Of a stretch of DNA of 64,000 nucleotides, positions 52,113 through 61,765 are shown piece after piece. Made by a program: the position numbers and the translations under genes. The first letter of the stretch is position 1. Each line of letters opens with the position of its first letter. Source of the stretch: JBGPQJ01 sp963829485 (GTDB taxonomy: Bacteria > Chloroflexota > Anaerolineae > Anaerolineales > Villigracilaceae); NCBI GenBank assembly GCA_963829485.1, contig CAWHIK010000004.1, forward strand, positions 248,001-312,000, read 5' to 3'. Below the pieces are notes generated by a model that saw nothing but the letters and a program-made list of their open reading frames with translations, had not been told where the DNA came from and did not search any database.

Positions 52113-53552
52113 TTGAAAATCGAATCCCAACCACGCGAAGACCACCAGGTCAACCTGGTCGTTGAGGTCGATCCAGCGCAAATGGAAACCGCCAAGCGAA
52201 AGGCGGCACGCAAGATCAGTGAACGCTCGAAAATTCCCGGTTTCCGTCCGGGAAAAGCTCCCTATGATGTTGTCAAAAGGTATTATGGAGATGGTGCGAT
52301 CACCGAAGAAGCGGTCGAGGTGCTTGTCGACCAGATTTATCCCGATGTCTTGAAAGAAGCCGGTGTCCAGCCAGGCGCAGCAGGCTCACTGGAAAACATC
52401 GAGAAAATGGACCCGCCGACGTTCAAATTCCTCGTTCCTCTCGCGCCCACCGTGGACCTGGGCGATTACCGGTCGGTTCGCAAGGCATATGAATTCACAC
52501 CACCGGGCGATGACAAGCTGGACGAGGCAATCGAGAATTTACGGTCGATGTACAGCAAGACTGAAAATGTCGACCGTGAGATCAAGGAAGGCGATTTCGT
52601 CCTTCTGGATGTAAAAGGAAAATCCAAGGACAACGAAATTAGCGAGCTTACCCGGGCCGGGTATCCGGTATTCATCCGCGGCGAAGATAAAGACTCCGAT
52701 TGGCCATTCCCCGGATTTGGAAAAAAACTCCTGGGTTTGAAAGCTGGAGACACATCCACGCTCACTTACACTTTTCCCGAAGACCACAACAGCGAAGAGT
52801 TGAAGGGACTTTCAGCGGAGTTTGAAATCATCATCAAAACCGTGCGAGGAGTCACCTTGCCGGAATTGAACGACGAATTCGCAAAATCCGTCGGCGTCGA
52901 AAATATCGAAGAATTACGTAATCGCGTTCGAGAGAACATCGAAGTCCAGGCCAAGGCGGATTACGATGATAAATATTTCTCAGAATTGTTCGACCTGATC
53001 AAGGTCGGCGCGACGATCAAGTATCCTCCGCAAGTCCTTGAACACGAATCGGAACACGTTCTCGATGAATTGAAGCGCCGACTGTCCGACCAACATCTGG
53101 ATCTGGAAACTTATCTCAAGATGCAAAACTCGGATATGGACAAATTCCTGGCTGAAGAAGTACGCCCGACTGCCGTTCGCCGGCTGGAGAGGTCCCTTTT
53201 GATCGAGGAAATCACCCGTCAGGAGAAGATCGAACTCGACCAGACTAAACTCGAAGAAGCGTTCCACCAAAACTGGAACTCCCTTTCTTCGACGGATGAG
53301 AAATTCGCCAAGTTGACCAAGGGCGGTTCCAAAGCATCCAAAGAGCTGGTCGATGCGGTGGTGGTCGACACTGCCAACCGGATGATGGTCTCCCGGGTGC
53401 TCGACCGCATCAAAGCCATTGCCACGGGTCACGGGGATGACGTCGAACCGGCAGAACCAGCGCCTGTTATCGCCGAATCAGAAAACGTTGTAACAGAGTC
53501 CCTTGAACCTTCACCGGAATCAACCGACACTCAAGAACCCGAATCGAAATAA
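52113..53552 (+). CDS. tig: trigger factor, ribosome-associated chaperone and prolyl isomerase
   Basis: 479 aa from TTG 52113, chosen because AAAGAGGAA precedes it and the conserved N-terminus (KIESQPREDHQVNLVVEVDP) starts there; in-frame codons further upstream lie within the tRNA. The ribosome-binding signature ISERSKIPGFRPGKAPYDVVKRYYGDGAITEEAV is present. The FKBP-like middle (EGDFVLLDVKGK ... FPGFGKKLLGLKAGDTSTLTYTFPEDHNSEELKGLSAEFEIIIKTVRGVTLPELNDEFAKSVG) and the C-terminal helical arm are complete. A low-complexity Glu/Pro/Ser tail ends it. It shares the classic tig-clpP order. Confidence 0.95.
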   Translation: MKIESQPREDHQVNLVVEVDPAQMETAKRKAARKISERSKIPGFRPGKAPYDVVKRYYGDGAITEEAVEVLVDQIYPDVLKEAGVQPGAAGSLENIEKMDPPTFKFLVPLAPTVDLGDYRSVRKAYEFTPPGDDKLDEAIENLRSMYSKTENVDREIKEGDFVLLDVKGKSKDNEISELTRAGYPVFIRGEDKDSDWPFPGFGKKLLGLKAGDTSTLTYTFPEDHNSEELKGLSAEFEIIIKTVRGVTLPELNDEFAKSVGVENIEELRNRVRENIEVQAKADYDDKYFSELFDLIKVGATIKYPPQVLEHESEHVLDELKRRLSDQHLDLETYLKMQNSDMDKFLAEEVRPTAVRRLERSLLIEEITRQEKIELDQTKLEEAFHQNWNSLSSTDEKFAKLTKGGSKASKELVDAVVVDTANRMMVSRVLDRIKAIATGHGDDVEPAEPAPVIAESENVVTESLEPSPESTDTQEPESK

Positions 53553-53599
53553 TCTGTTGCCGAAATTCGGCTACAGCCCAGCAATAAAGGAGAAAAAGA

Positions 53600-54205
53600 A
53601 TGATCCCGAATATTTCCAATGTCATCCCGATGGTCGTGGAATCCTCCGGACGAGGGGAAAGAGCCTATGATATCTACTCCCTCCTTCTCAAAGAAAGGAT
53701 AGTTTTCCTGGGGACAGCCATCGATGACCAGGTCGCCAATGTCATCGTTGCTCAGTTACTATACTTAAATCACGAAGATCCGGACCGGGAAATCCAAATG
53801 TACATCAATTCTCCTGGCGGCGTGATCTATGCCGGTCTCGCAGTTTATGACACGATGCAGATGATCTCCAATCCCGTCAGCACGGTAGCCGTTGGTGTGA
53901 CAGCTTCCTTCGGAACTGTCTTACTTACTGCGGGCACCAAAGGACGCCGGTTCGCGTTACCTAATGCAACGATCCATATGCACCAACCTCTCGGAGGCGC
54001 ACAGGGTCAGGCGACCGATATTGAAATCGCAGCCAAGCAAATCTTACAATTGAAAGCCAAGTTAAATGACATCATGGCCAAACATACCGGGAAAAAACTC
54101 GAGGACATTGTCCATGACACCGACCGCGACTTCTACATGAGCGCACAGCAGGCTGTAGAATACGGTCTTGTTGACCAGGTGTTGGTGGTCCCTGAAAAGA
54201 AGTAA
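53600..54205 (+). CDS. clpP: ATP-dependent Clp protease proteolytic subunit
   Basis: 201 aa. Forms the double-ring serine protease used by ClpX/ClpA. The Ser nucleophile is in GVTASFGTVLLTAG (Ser103) where ClpP normally has GMAASMG, so the environment is slightly unusual. The His is in NATIHMHQPLGGAQGQATDIEI (about His128). Also visible: ERIVFLGTAIDDQVANVIVAQLLYL, MYINSPGGVIYAGLAVYDTMQ, RDFYMSAQQAVEYGLVDQVL. AAAGGAG is the ribosome site, 47 nt after tig. Confidence 0.96.
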   Translation: MIPNISNVIPMVVESSGRGERAYDIYSLLLKERIVFLGTAIDDQVANVIVAQLLYLNHEDPDREIQMYINSPGGVIYAGLAVYDTMQMISNPVSTVAVGVTASFGTVLLTAGTKGRRFALPNATIHMHQPLGGAQGQATDIEIAAKQILQLKAKLNDIMAKHTGKKLEDIVHDTDRDFYMSAQQAVEYGLVDQVLVVPEKK

Positions 54206-54220
54206 CTGCCAGGATCCAGA

Positions 54221-54256
54221 AACAGAACGCCGTCTCAGTTGAAACGGCGTTCTGTT
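54221..54256 (+). terminator. terminator after clpP
   Basis: AACAGAACGCCGT (54221-54233), 10-nt loop, ACGGCGTTCTGTT (54244-54256), then TTAT: 13 bp perfect. Confidence 0.85.
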
Positions 54257-54281
54257 TTATAATTCATCCATCGAGGGTACC

Positions 54282-55157
54282 ATGCCATATCCATCCACGT
54301 TTTCAATTGTTGCCCACATACCTCAATCCAAAGAATGGGGAATTGCGGTCGCATCCAAATTCCCTGCCGTGGGCGCTGTCGTCCCGTGGGCGCGGGCGGA
54401 AGCCGGCGCGGTCGCCACACAGTCGTTTGCCAACACATCTTTCGGACCAACCGGTCTTGATCTGATGTCGGGAGGGATGTCTGCATCTGATGCGCTGGCA
54501 GCTATGCTGAGCAGCGATCCTGACAGGGAACAAAGACAGGTAGGGCTGGTGGATGCCAATGGTCAGTCAGCGACTTTCACGGGTGAAAAATGCCACGACT
54601 GGGCTGGAGGTCTTACCGGAACCGGATACGCAATCCAGGGAAATATCCTGACGGGTCCCGAAGTTATACGGGCTATGAAAAAAGCATATCTCGAGTCGGA
54701 AGGAGACCTGGCTGCCAGGCTTAATGCAGCGCTGCTGTCCGGGGATAGAGCCGGCGGTGACAGGCGAGGCAGGCAAAGCGCTGCCATCCTGGTTGTGCAG
54801 CCCAAGGGAGGCTACGGCGGATTCAACGATCGAAAGATCGATTACAGAGTGGACGATCATCCGGATCCGGTTCTGCGAGTGGGGGAGCTAATCAAACTGC
54901 ATCGATTGTATTTTGATAAAAGTCCTGAAAGTGAAGTCGTCACCCTGGACGCCGATAAAACCCTCAAGTTGCAGAGGATCATGAAGGATCTGGGTCACTT
55001 CAACGGCACCCCGACGGGAGTTTACGATACCCGCACACAGGAAGCATTTTCCGCATTTATTGGAAACGAAAATTTTGAAGAGCGCGTGGACCCTTTGAAC
55101 GGAAAAATCGATAAACCTGTATTGGAATATTTATTAGAAAAATATGAATCCAAATAA
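54282..55157 (+). CDS. DUF1028 protein with C-terminal peptidoglycan-binding-like domain
   Basis: 291 aa. Residues about 1-215 are DUF1028, an Ntn-hydrolase-like family (TFSIVAHIPQSKEWGIAVASKFPAVGAVVPWARAEAGAVATQSFANTSFGPTGLDLMSGGMSASDALAAMLSSDPDREQRQVGLVDANG, and SAAILVVQPKGGYGGFNDRKIDYRVDDHPDPVLRVGELIKLHRLYF). The remaining about 65 residues (LQRIMKDLGHFNGTPTGVYDTRTQEAFSAFIGNENFEERV) look like a PG-binding type 1 domain. No signal peptide is seen. Activity unknown. Overlaps the next gene by 14 nt. Confidence 0.85.
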   Translation: MPYPSTFSIVAHIPQSKEWGIAVASKFPAVGAVVPWARAEAGAVATQSFANTSFGPTGLDLMSGGMSASDALAAMLSSDPDREQRQVGLVDANGQSATFTGEKCHDWAGGLTGTGYAIQGNILTGPEVIRAMKKAYLESEGDLAARLNAALLSGDRAGGDRRGRQSAAILVVQPKGGYGGFNDRKIDYRVDDHPDPVLRVGELIKLHRLYFDKSPESEVVTLDADKTLKLQRIMKDLGHFNGTPTGVYDTRTQEAFSAFIGNENFEERVDPLNGKIDKPVLEYLLEKYESK

Positions 55158-55977
55158 CAAGCAGCCTTCCCAAATGCGCTCAAAAATTTCCCAGCTCTCC
55201 CCTGCTCCCCTCGGTCTTATTTTGGACATGGACGGTGTTCTTTGGCAGGAAAATTCGCCAATCGGTAATTTGCCTGAAATTTTCAGGCGAATTAAATCAC
55301 TGGGATTGAGAGTTATCCTTGCAACCAATAACTCCACCCGGACAGTCGACCAGTATTTACGCAGGCTCGAAGGTTTTGGTGTCACACTGGAATCGTGGCA
55401 GGTCGTAACTTCGTCACTGGCGGTGGCCGAACTTCTCTCACGACGGTTTCCGGAAAAAGGTGATGTTTTCGTCATCGGCGAAGACGGTATCCGGCAGGCA
55501 CTGACCGAAAAAGGTTTCTCTGTCGTCCAAGCTGGAGCAGCGAAAAATGCGATTGCCGTTGTTTCTGGAATCGACCGTGAGATCAACTTTACAAAATTAC
55601 GGGAAGCGACATTACTCATCCGTCGCGGACTTCCGTTTTACGGCACGAACGCCGACCTGACATTTCCCACGCCGGAGGGTCTCATCCCCGGGGCAGGCTC
55701 GTTTCTCGCACTTTTAACTGCGGCATCGGGTGTTAATCCTATCGTGGCGGGTAAACCAGAGCCGTTTATATTGGAATTAGCCCTCGAACGGCTTGCCACG
55801 CCGAGGGAAAGGACTTTGGCGGTAGGCGACAAACTCGAGACCGATATCGCCGGAGGGCAGGCAATCGGATGCCCCACGGCTCTGGTCCTTTCAGGGGTTT
55901 CCACGGCAGAAATGGGTGAAGCGTGGAAGCCACAGTTGGACTTAATCGCCCAGGACCTGACAGGCCTTCTCGCCTGA
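55144..55977 (+). CDS. HAD-superfamily NagD-like sugar phosphatase
   Basis: 277 aa. HAD motif I LILDMDGVLWQ (Asp nucleophile and second Asp), motif II LATNNSTR, and motif III/IV PRERTLAVGDKLETDIAGGQAIGCPTALVLSGV. The C2-type cap lies between. It dephosphorylates phosphorylated sugars or related metabolites. The ATG at 55144 overlaps the preceding gene by 14 nt; an internal ATG at 55174 is also possible, and neither has a clear ribosome site. The following gene overlaps its end. Confidence 0.9.
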   Translation: MNPNNKQPSQMRSKISQLSPAPLGLILDMDGVLWQENSPIGNLPEIFRRIKSLGLRVILATNNSTRTVDQYLRRLEGFGVTLESWQVVTSSLAVAELLSRRFPEKGDVFVIGEDGIRQALTEKGFSVVQAGAAKNAIAVVSGIDREINFTKLREATLLIRRGLPFYGTNADLTFPTPEGLIPGAGSFLALLTAASGVNPIVAGKPEPFILELALERLATPRERTLAVGDKLETDIAGGQAIGCPTALVLSGVSTAEMGEAWKPQLDLIAQDLTGLLA

Positions 55978-57035
55978 AATCCCTATGCGTTCTCATTTAC
56001 GATCTTGAATTCATCGAACTACGCGATCTGATCGCAGGTATTGGAGAGCCTCCCTTTCGGGCAAAGCAAATATGGGAAGGGCTTTACAAGCAGTTTTGGC
56101 AAAACCCCGAAGAATTTACCAGTCTGCCCAAGTCTCTGAGGGCGAAATTATCAGAGACTTTCGAGTTCAATGTTGTTAACCCAACTCTGGTCCTCGAATC
56201 ACTAGACAAGCGCACGAAGAAGGTCTTATTCAAACTTCACGATGGATTGTCCATCGAAGCTGTTTTGATGCGCTATGACCGCCGGCAAACTTTATGCATC
56301 TCCACTCAGGCAGGCTGTGCGATGGGGTGTGTCTTTTGCGCAACCGGGCAAATGGGATTCAAGAGGCATCTATCAAGCGGCGAGATCGTCGCCCAGGTCA
56401 TGCATTATGCCCGTCTTCTGAACGACATGGGAAGTACCGTAACCAACATTGTGATAATGGGCATGGGAGAACCTTTTCACAATTACGAAAACACCATGTC
56501 TGCGATCGACAGGCTTAATGATCCGCTTGGATACAATTTCGGAGCCCGGAGAATCACAATTTCGACATCCGGGTTGGTTCCTGCCATTCGGAGATTTGCC
56601 GAGGAAAAAAGACAGGTCAATCTTGCCATATCGCTTCACTCTGTAGAAGACGAGTTGAGGTCGAGTATGATGCCGGTCAACAAACGCTATGGGGTTGATG
56701 AACTCCTTGACGCGTGTCGATATTACCTCGAATTGACTAATCGCCGCATAACCTTTGAGTGGGCATTGATCCACGGCGTCAATGACACCCAGGACCAGGC
56801 ACTCAAACTGGCCAAAAAGCTCAAAGGTTTAATGTGCCATGTAAACGCAATTCCCCTCAACCCGACAACGGGGTATTCAGGCACAGCAACATCCCGTGAA
56901 AGGGCGGAAATATTCAAAGAAATACTCGAGGATGCAGGGATCCCATGCTCGATACGAATGCGCCGAGGGATAGACATTCATGCTGGTTGTGGTCAACTGG
57001 CTATCAAAGTATCAGATGCTGAAAGTCTAGCTTGA
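55923..57035 (+). CDS. rlmN: dual-specificity rRNA/tRNA adenine-C2 methyltransferase RlmN
   Basis: Radical-SAM enzyme that methylates C2 of A2503 in 23S rRNA and A37 in some tRNAs. Signature CAMGCVFCATGQMGFKRHLSSGEIVAQV (C-x3-C-x2-C). Also NIVIMGMGEPFHNYENTMSAI, RITISTSGLVPAI, NLAISLHSVEDELRSSMMPVNKRYG, FEWALIHGVND and the C-terminal RRGIDIHAGCGQLA with the methyl-carrying Cys. The start is uncertain: the ORF begins at GTG 55923 inside the NagD-like gene, but the conserved N-terminus starts at YDLEFIELRDLIAGIGEPPFRAKQIW about 25 residues later, where no ATG exists in frame. Confidence 0.94.
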   Translation: MEATVGLNRPGPDRPSRLKSLCVLIYDLEFIELRDLIAGIGEPPFRAKQIWEGLYKQFWQNPEEFTSLPKSLRAKLSETFEFNVVNPTLVLESLDKRTKKVLFKLHDGLSIEAVLMRYDRRQTLCISTQAGCAMGCVFCATGQMGFKRHLSSGEIVAQVMHYARLLNDMGSTVTNIVIMGMGEPFHNYENTMSAIDRLNDPLGYNFGARRITISTSGLVPAIRRFAEEKRQVNLAISLHSVEDELRSSMMPVNKRYGVDELLDACRYYLELTNRRITFEWALIHGVNDTQDQALKLAKKLKGLMCHVNAIPLNPTTGYSGTATSRERAEIFKEILEDAGIPCSIRMRRGIDIHAGCGQLAIKVSDAESLA

Positions 57036-57111
57036 TACAATGGCTACGCGCATTATACGACCTGCCATTTACCATCTTGTGGACAAAATATTCGGTTAAT
57101 ATTGGATAACC

Positions 57112-60100
57112 ATGGATACTAAAACTGTTTCCCGCCCGCTGCTCCAATCGATTCCCTGGCTTACCTGGGAAATCCTGATCTTTGGATCGATCTTGATCGT
57201 TGCTGCCATCACCCGCTTCATGATCCTTGGCGAGCGTGCCATGAGCCACGATGAAAGCTTGCACACCTACTACGCATGGCGCTTCGCTGAAGGATTTGGG
57301 TACCAGCACAACCCCATGATGCATGGACCGTTCCAGTTCCACATCCTCGCTGTCATTTATTACTTATTCGGCGCATCGGACTTAACCAGCCGCATCCCTG
57401 CTTCCCTCTTCAGCTTGGCCACCCTTTGGATGATCTGGTACTGGAGACGATTTCTCGGAAAATGGGGGGCGCTGTTTGCCGCACTCCTGCTTGTTTTCTC
57501 ACCCTACATGCTTTTCTACGGGCGATATACGCGCAACGAAGCCTTCGTCGGTCTTTACGAAATCATTATGCTTTACGCCGTCCTTCGCTATTTCGAGACC
57601 GGGTGGCATCGCTACTTATACATCCTCGTCCTGTCGATCGTATTCCATTTGATCACCAAAGAGACATCGTATATTTACATCGGAATGCTTTTGATTTATC
57701 TTTCCGGTCACATGGTCTACAAGGTTATCGAACGACGATGGGAAAATGAAACGGCTTACAAAGGATTTATCCTGTCGCTCATTGCGGGTATCGTTCTCCT
57801 GGGTGCGAGTGCAAGCCTGGTGCTGATTACCAATAATCAGCTCACTTCAGACCCCTCAACTCTGGTCCCTTCAGTACCCGGAAATTCCGAACAGGTACTA
57901 TCTTCGCAAGCTTCTTACACACTTCCATTGACCATCAGCTTGATCGGATTTGCCGCGCTAGGCGTATCGCTATTTTTCCTTTTTAGAGGATTTGGAATAA
58001 CGAGATTGCGGGAGCAGCGCTCGTTCGATATGCTGATGCTCACAGGGACTTTAATCCTCCCCACGTTGAGCGCACCATTAACGAAACTATTCGGCATCAG
58101 CCCTCTGGATTACTCTGCGCCAGGAATCGCCCGTTCGATGACTTTCATTATTCCACTCTCGATCACAAGCATAATTCTGGGTCTCTGGTGGAACAGAAAA
58201 GTTTGGGGGATCTCCGCGCTACTATTTTGGAGCATCTTCATCGCGTTTTATACTTCCTTCTTCACGCACGGAACCGGTTTTTTCAGCGGGCTAATTGGTT
58301 CGCTGGGCTATTGGCTTGAGCAGCAGCCTGTCCAACGAGGAAGCCAGCCGCTTTATTATTATCTGCTCATCCAGATCCCTGTCTATGAGTTTCTTCCGGC
58401 TTTTGGAGCACTTCTGGGCTATTACTACGGATTTCGTCATAAACCTAAAGCGGAAAATGACGAAGTGGACATAGTTGAATCGAATTTCCGGAATACGTTC
58501 AGCTTGCTGGGTTTTTGGGCAATTGCAAGCCTGATCGCTTTTACCATTGCCGGCGAGCGGATGCCCTGGTTGACGTACCACATCACGCTGCCTATGATCC
58601 TGCTTGGAGGCTGGGGGATCGGACAACTTATCGATCGCTTGGATTGGCAAGGATTGAAACAACGCCATCCGTTGCTGTCTCTGACCGTCATGATTGTTCT
58701 GCTTGTTAGCATCCTGACATCCCTCTATGCTTTGCTCGGCGCCAATCCCCCTTTCGCCGGAAAGGGGTTGGACCAATTAAAATCCACGAGGTCATTTCTC
58801 GTCCCGGTTGCAGGCATTGTAGCAAGCTCGGTCGGTCTTTGGTTTTTACTCAAAAGCTGGACTCGACCTAACGTCATCAGATTTGGAGTCCTCACTTTCA
58901 CAGGCATATTATTTATCTTCACCATCAGCACTAGCCTTAGAGCAAGCTTTATAAATCAAAATGAAGGCTCGGAATATCTTGTCTATGCGCATGGCGCATC
59001 AGGTATCAAAGATGTTCTCAGGCAAGTCGAGGATATTTCTTATAGAACAACAGGCAGTCCAAAGAATATCATCGTTGCATACGATGACGATTCCTCCTGG
59101 CCGCTCACCTGGTACCTGAGAGACTTTCCGAACCAGCGCTATTATGGCGCTCAGCCCGGAGGCGACCTGGGAGATGTCCCGGTCATTATCGTCGGGGACA
59201 ACAACTTCGCTGCGATCGAACCATTTATACGGAATAATTATTACCGCCAGGATTTCATCCGCATGGTCTGGCCTAACATGGATTATTTCAATTTGACTCC
59301 CGCTCGAATTGCTTACGCGCTGCGCGACAAGGACATGCGAGCCGGCTTGATGAGCATCTGGCTAAAACGGGATTACACACAATACGCAAACGCATTAACC
59401 AAGGTTAGCGAAGGATTTAACGTCAATTCTCTGACACCAGCAGAATGGTCTCCCGCCGACCGGATGCGGCTTTATATCCGCAAGGATATTGCCGGGCAAA
59501 TATGGGAATACGGCTCCAGTCCGGTGTTGGAAATCCCTCCCGACCCGTATGAAGGGAACCGAATAGAGCTAATTGCCGATCTCACGATCGGCTCCCAGGG
59601 AGCGGGCACCGCTCAATTTGAGGCACCCCGCGAACTCGCGATCGCGCCGGATGGCAGTATTTACGTTGTCGATTTAAGGAATCATCGCATTCAGCACTTC
59701 TCCCGCGATGGCAGTTACATCGACGGCTGGGGATCTTTCGCAGACATAAATCAAGGCGATGCTCAACCGGGAACTCTGAATGAGCCCTGGGGAGTAGCTG
59801 TCGCGAAAGACGGCTCTGTCTTTGTCAGCGATACCTGGAACCACCGGATCCAAAAATTCAGCAAGGACGGCAAGCCAATAACGTCCTGGGGGCAATTCGG
59901 GCAGATCGACGCGATCAACGGTTTTTATGGACCCCGCGGATTGGCGATCAGTCCGGACGACATGCTCTATGTCGCAGATACCGGAAACAGCCGGATCGTC
60001 ATCTATGACCTGAACGGAAACTATATCTCTGAGTTTGGCAGCCCTGGCGTAGAGGCGGGTCAATTCTCCGAACCGGTGGATGTCCACGTTCACAGCGACG

Positions 60101-60465
60101 GGCATGTTTACGTCACGGATACCTGGAATCAGCGCGTTCAAGTCTTTGCCCCGAACGCTGATCACACCGAATTCGTTCCTGTGTCGAGTTGGAATGTTTC
60201 CGGATGGTATGGCGGGTCGAATGAAAACAAGCCTTACATTACTCTTGGTAACAACGGGCACGTCTTCATTACCGATCCGGAAGGATATCGCGTGATCGAG
60301 TTCGATGGGCCGGATGGGAATTTCGTCCGTACCTGGGGCATTTATGGAACAGAAGCCGGGCAGCTCAACCTCCCCACTGGAATCGCTGCCGACCGGCAAG
60401 GACGCGTTTGGATCAGCGACTCAGGCAACAACCGCATTCTTCGTTTCACACTTCCGGAAGAATAA
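57112..60465 (+). CDS. glycosyltransferase-39-like membrane protein (TIGR03663-type) fused to NHL beta-propeller
   Basis: 1117 aa. The N-terminus has the acidic catalytic-loop motif RAMSHDESLHTYYAWRF (Asp47-Glu48, like the DE of protein mannosyltransferases/ArnT) and about 11 membrane helices up to about residue 600 (for example FGSILIVAAITRFMILG, ILVLSIVFHLITKETSYIYIGMLLIYL). This is the TIGR03663 type that uses lipid-linked sugar donors. A globular outer part follows. Residues about 820-1117 contain five or six NHL repeats (FEAPRELAIAPDGSIYVVDLRNHRIQHFSRDG, NEPWGVAVAKDGSVFVSDTWNHRIQKFS, YGPRGLAISPDDMLYVADTGNSRIVIY). Fusion of a glycosyltransferase to an NHL propeller is unusual. Confidence 0.88.
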   Translation: MDTKTVSRPLLQSIPWLTWEILIFGSILIVAAITRFMILGERAMSHDESLHTYYAWRFAEGFGYQHNPMMHGPFQFHILAVIYYLFGASDLTSRIPASLFSLATLWMIWYWRRFLGKWGALFAALLLVFSPYMLFYGRYTRNEAFVGLYEIIMLYAVLRYFETGWHRYLYILVLSIVFHLITKETSYIYIGMLLIYLSGHMVYKVIERRWENETAYKGFILSLIAGIVLLGASASLVLITNNQLTSDPSTLVPSVPGNSEQVLSSQASYTLPLTISLIGFAALGVSLFFLFRGFGITRLREQRSFDMLMLTGTLILPTLSAPLTKLFGISPLDYSAPGIARSMTFIIPLSITSIILGLWWNRKVWGISALLFWSIFIAFYTSFFTHGTGFFSGLIGSLGYWLEQQPVQRGSQPLYYYLLIQIPVYEFLPAFGALLGYYYGFRHKPKAENDEVDIVESNFRNTFSLLGFWAIASLIAFTIAGERMPWLTYHITLPMILLGGWGIGQLIDRLDWQGLKQRHPLLSLTVMIVLLVSILTSLYALLGANPPFAGKGLDQLKSTRSFLVPVAGIVASSVGLWFLLKSWTRPNVIRFGVLTFTGILFIFTISTSLRASFINQNEGSEYLVYAHGASGIKDVLRQVEDISYRTTGSPKNIIVAYDDDSSWPLTWYLRDFPNQRYYGAQPGGDLGDVPVIIVGDNNFAAIEPFIRNNYYRQDFIRMVWPNMDYFNLTPARIAYALRDKDMRAGLMSIWLKRDYTQYANALTKVSEGFNVNSLTPAEWSPADRMRLYIRKDIAGQIWEYGSSPVLEIPPDPYEGNRIELIADLTIGSQGAGTAQFEAPRELAIAPDGSIYVVDLRNHRIQHFSRDGSYIDGWGSFADINQGDAQPGTLNEPWGVAVAKDGSVFVSDTWNHRIQKFSKDGKPITSWGQFGQIDAINGFYGPRGLAISPDDMLYVADTGNSRIVIYDLNGNYISEFGSPGVEAGQFSEPVDVHVHSDGHVYVTDTWNQRVQVFAPNADHTEFVPVSSWNVSGWYGGSNENKPYITLGNNGHVFITDPEGYRVIEFDGPDGNFVRTWGIYGTEAGQLNLPTGIAADRQGRVWISDSGNNRILRFTLPEE

Positions 60466-60495
60466 TAAATAGCGACCTTCGGGTCGCTATTTATT
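60464..60495 (+). terminator. terminator after the GT39-NHL gene
   Basis: AATAAATAGCGACC (60464-60477), tetraloop TTCG, GGTCGCTATTTATT (60482-60495): perfect 14-bp stem, T-rich 3' arm. Confidence 0.85.
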
Positions 60496-60614
60496 TCAAA
60501 AACAGATTATGGTTTCCGCAAGAGATTTCACAGTTCGCGACATTTCCCGTGATAGCCGATGGTATAATCATTTCGCATCACGGGGTATACCTTACATCAC
60601 GGAGAAAAATCCCA

Positions 60615-61751
60615 ATGAAACTACATGAGTACCAATCGAAGCAGGTATTTGCCAAATACGGCATACCTATTCCTAAAGGGCGCGTGGCCTCGACCGCATC
60701 AGAAGCACGGCACATAGCTGATGAACTGGGCGGCCGCGTTGTCATTAAATCCCAGGTGCTGGTCGGAGGCCGCGGCAAAGCCGGGGGAATCCGCCTAGCC
60801 AAGGATTCCACCGAAGCGGAGCAGGTGGCAACCCAGATACTATCCATGGAGATCAAAGGACTGCCCGTCCGCAAAGTCCTGGTGGATGAAGCGGCTGCCA
60901 TCGAACAGGAAATCTATCTGGGCATCACCAACGACCGGAGCGCCAGGAAACCGGTCATCATGGCGTCCGCAGCTGGGGGCGTGGAAATCGAAGAAGTTGC
61001 CCGGGTGAGCCCCGAAAAAATCATCAAGGTCCACGTCGATCCGTTGCTTGGAATCAAAGACTACCAGACGCGCGACATCGCCGCAGGTATCGATCTGCCT
61101 CGAGATCACTGGCGCGCATTCGGTGAAATCCTCAAAGGATTGTGGCAGGCATATGAAGAAAATGATGCCACCCTCGCTGAGATTAATCCTCTCGTCATTA
61201 CAAAGGATAAACGGCTGGTCGCGTTGGATGGGAAGATGTTGATTGACGACAACGCGATGTTCAGACACAGCGACCTCGCGGAAATGCGCGACCTGGACGT
61301 CGAAGCACCTTCCGAAATTGAAGCCCGGAAATACGGACTCACCTACATCAAGCTCGATGGAACTATCGGATGCATGGTGAACGGCGCAGGGTTGGCCATG
61401 GCAACCATGGACATCATCAAGTATTTCGGCGGTGAACCAGCCAATTTCCTCGATATCGGCGGAGGCGCCGGCTCAGACAAGGTTGCTGCTGCCCTCAGGA
61501 TCATCCTTGCCGACCAGAGTGTCAAAGCCATTTTATTCAATGTGTTTGGCGGTATCACCCGCTGCGACGAAGTTGCGCGAGGCATTCTGGCTGCCATGGC
61601 GGAGGTGAAGCCCAAAGTCCCGATGGTAGTCCGATTGGTCGGAACCAATTACGAAGAAGGACGCCGGCTTCTCGCCGACGCGAACATGATCACAGCAGAT
61701 ACGCTGGCGGATGCTGCTCAAAAAGCAGTGGCAGCCTCCAAGTCCGCCTAA
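60615..61751 (+). CDS. sucC: succinyl-CoA synthetase beta subunit (ADP-forming)
   Basis: 378 aa from ATG 60615, where the conserved MKLHEYQSKQVFAKYGIPIPKG begins. Beta subunit of the ATP-grasp enzyme that converts succinyl-CoA + ADP + Pi to succinate + ATP + CoA. Motifs: VIKSQVLVGGRGKAGGIRLA, EIYLGITNDRSARKPVIMAS, LAEINPLVITKDKRLVALDGKMLIDDNAMFRH, NFLDIGGGAG, ILFNVFGGITRCDEVARGI. It is followed after 14 nt by sucD. Confidence 0.96.
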   Translation: MKLHEYQSKQVFAKYGIPIPKGRVASTASEARHIADELGGRVVIKSQVLVGGRGKAGGIRLAKDSTEAEQVATQILSMEIKGLPVRKVLVDEAAAIEQEIYLGITNDRSARKPVIMASAAGGVEIEEVARVSPEKIIKVHVDPLLGIKDYQTRDIAAGIDLPRDHWRAFGEILKGLWQAYEENDATLAEINPLVITKDKRLVALDGKMLIDDNAMFRHSDLAEMRDLDVEAPSEIEARKYGLTYIKLDGTIGCMVNGAGLAMATMDIIKYFGGEPANFLDIGGGAGSDKVAAALRIILADQSVKAILFNVFGGITRCDEVARGILAAMAEVKPKVPMVVRLVGTNYEEGRRLLADANMITADTLADAAQKAVAASKSA

Positions 61752-61765
61752 ACTGGAGAAACACA

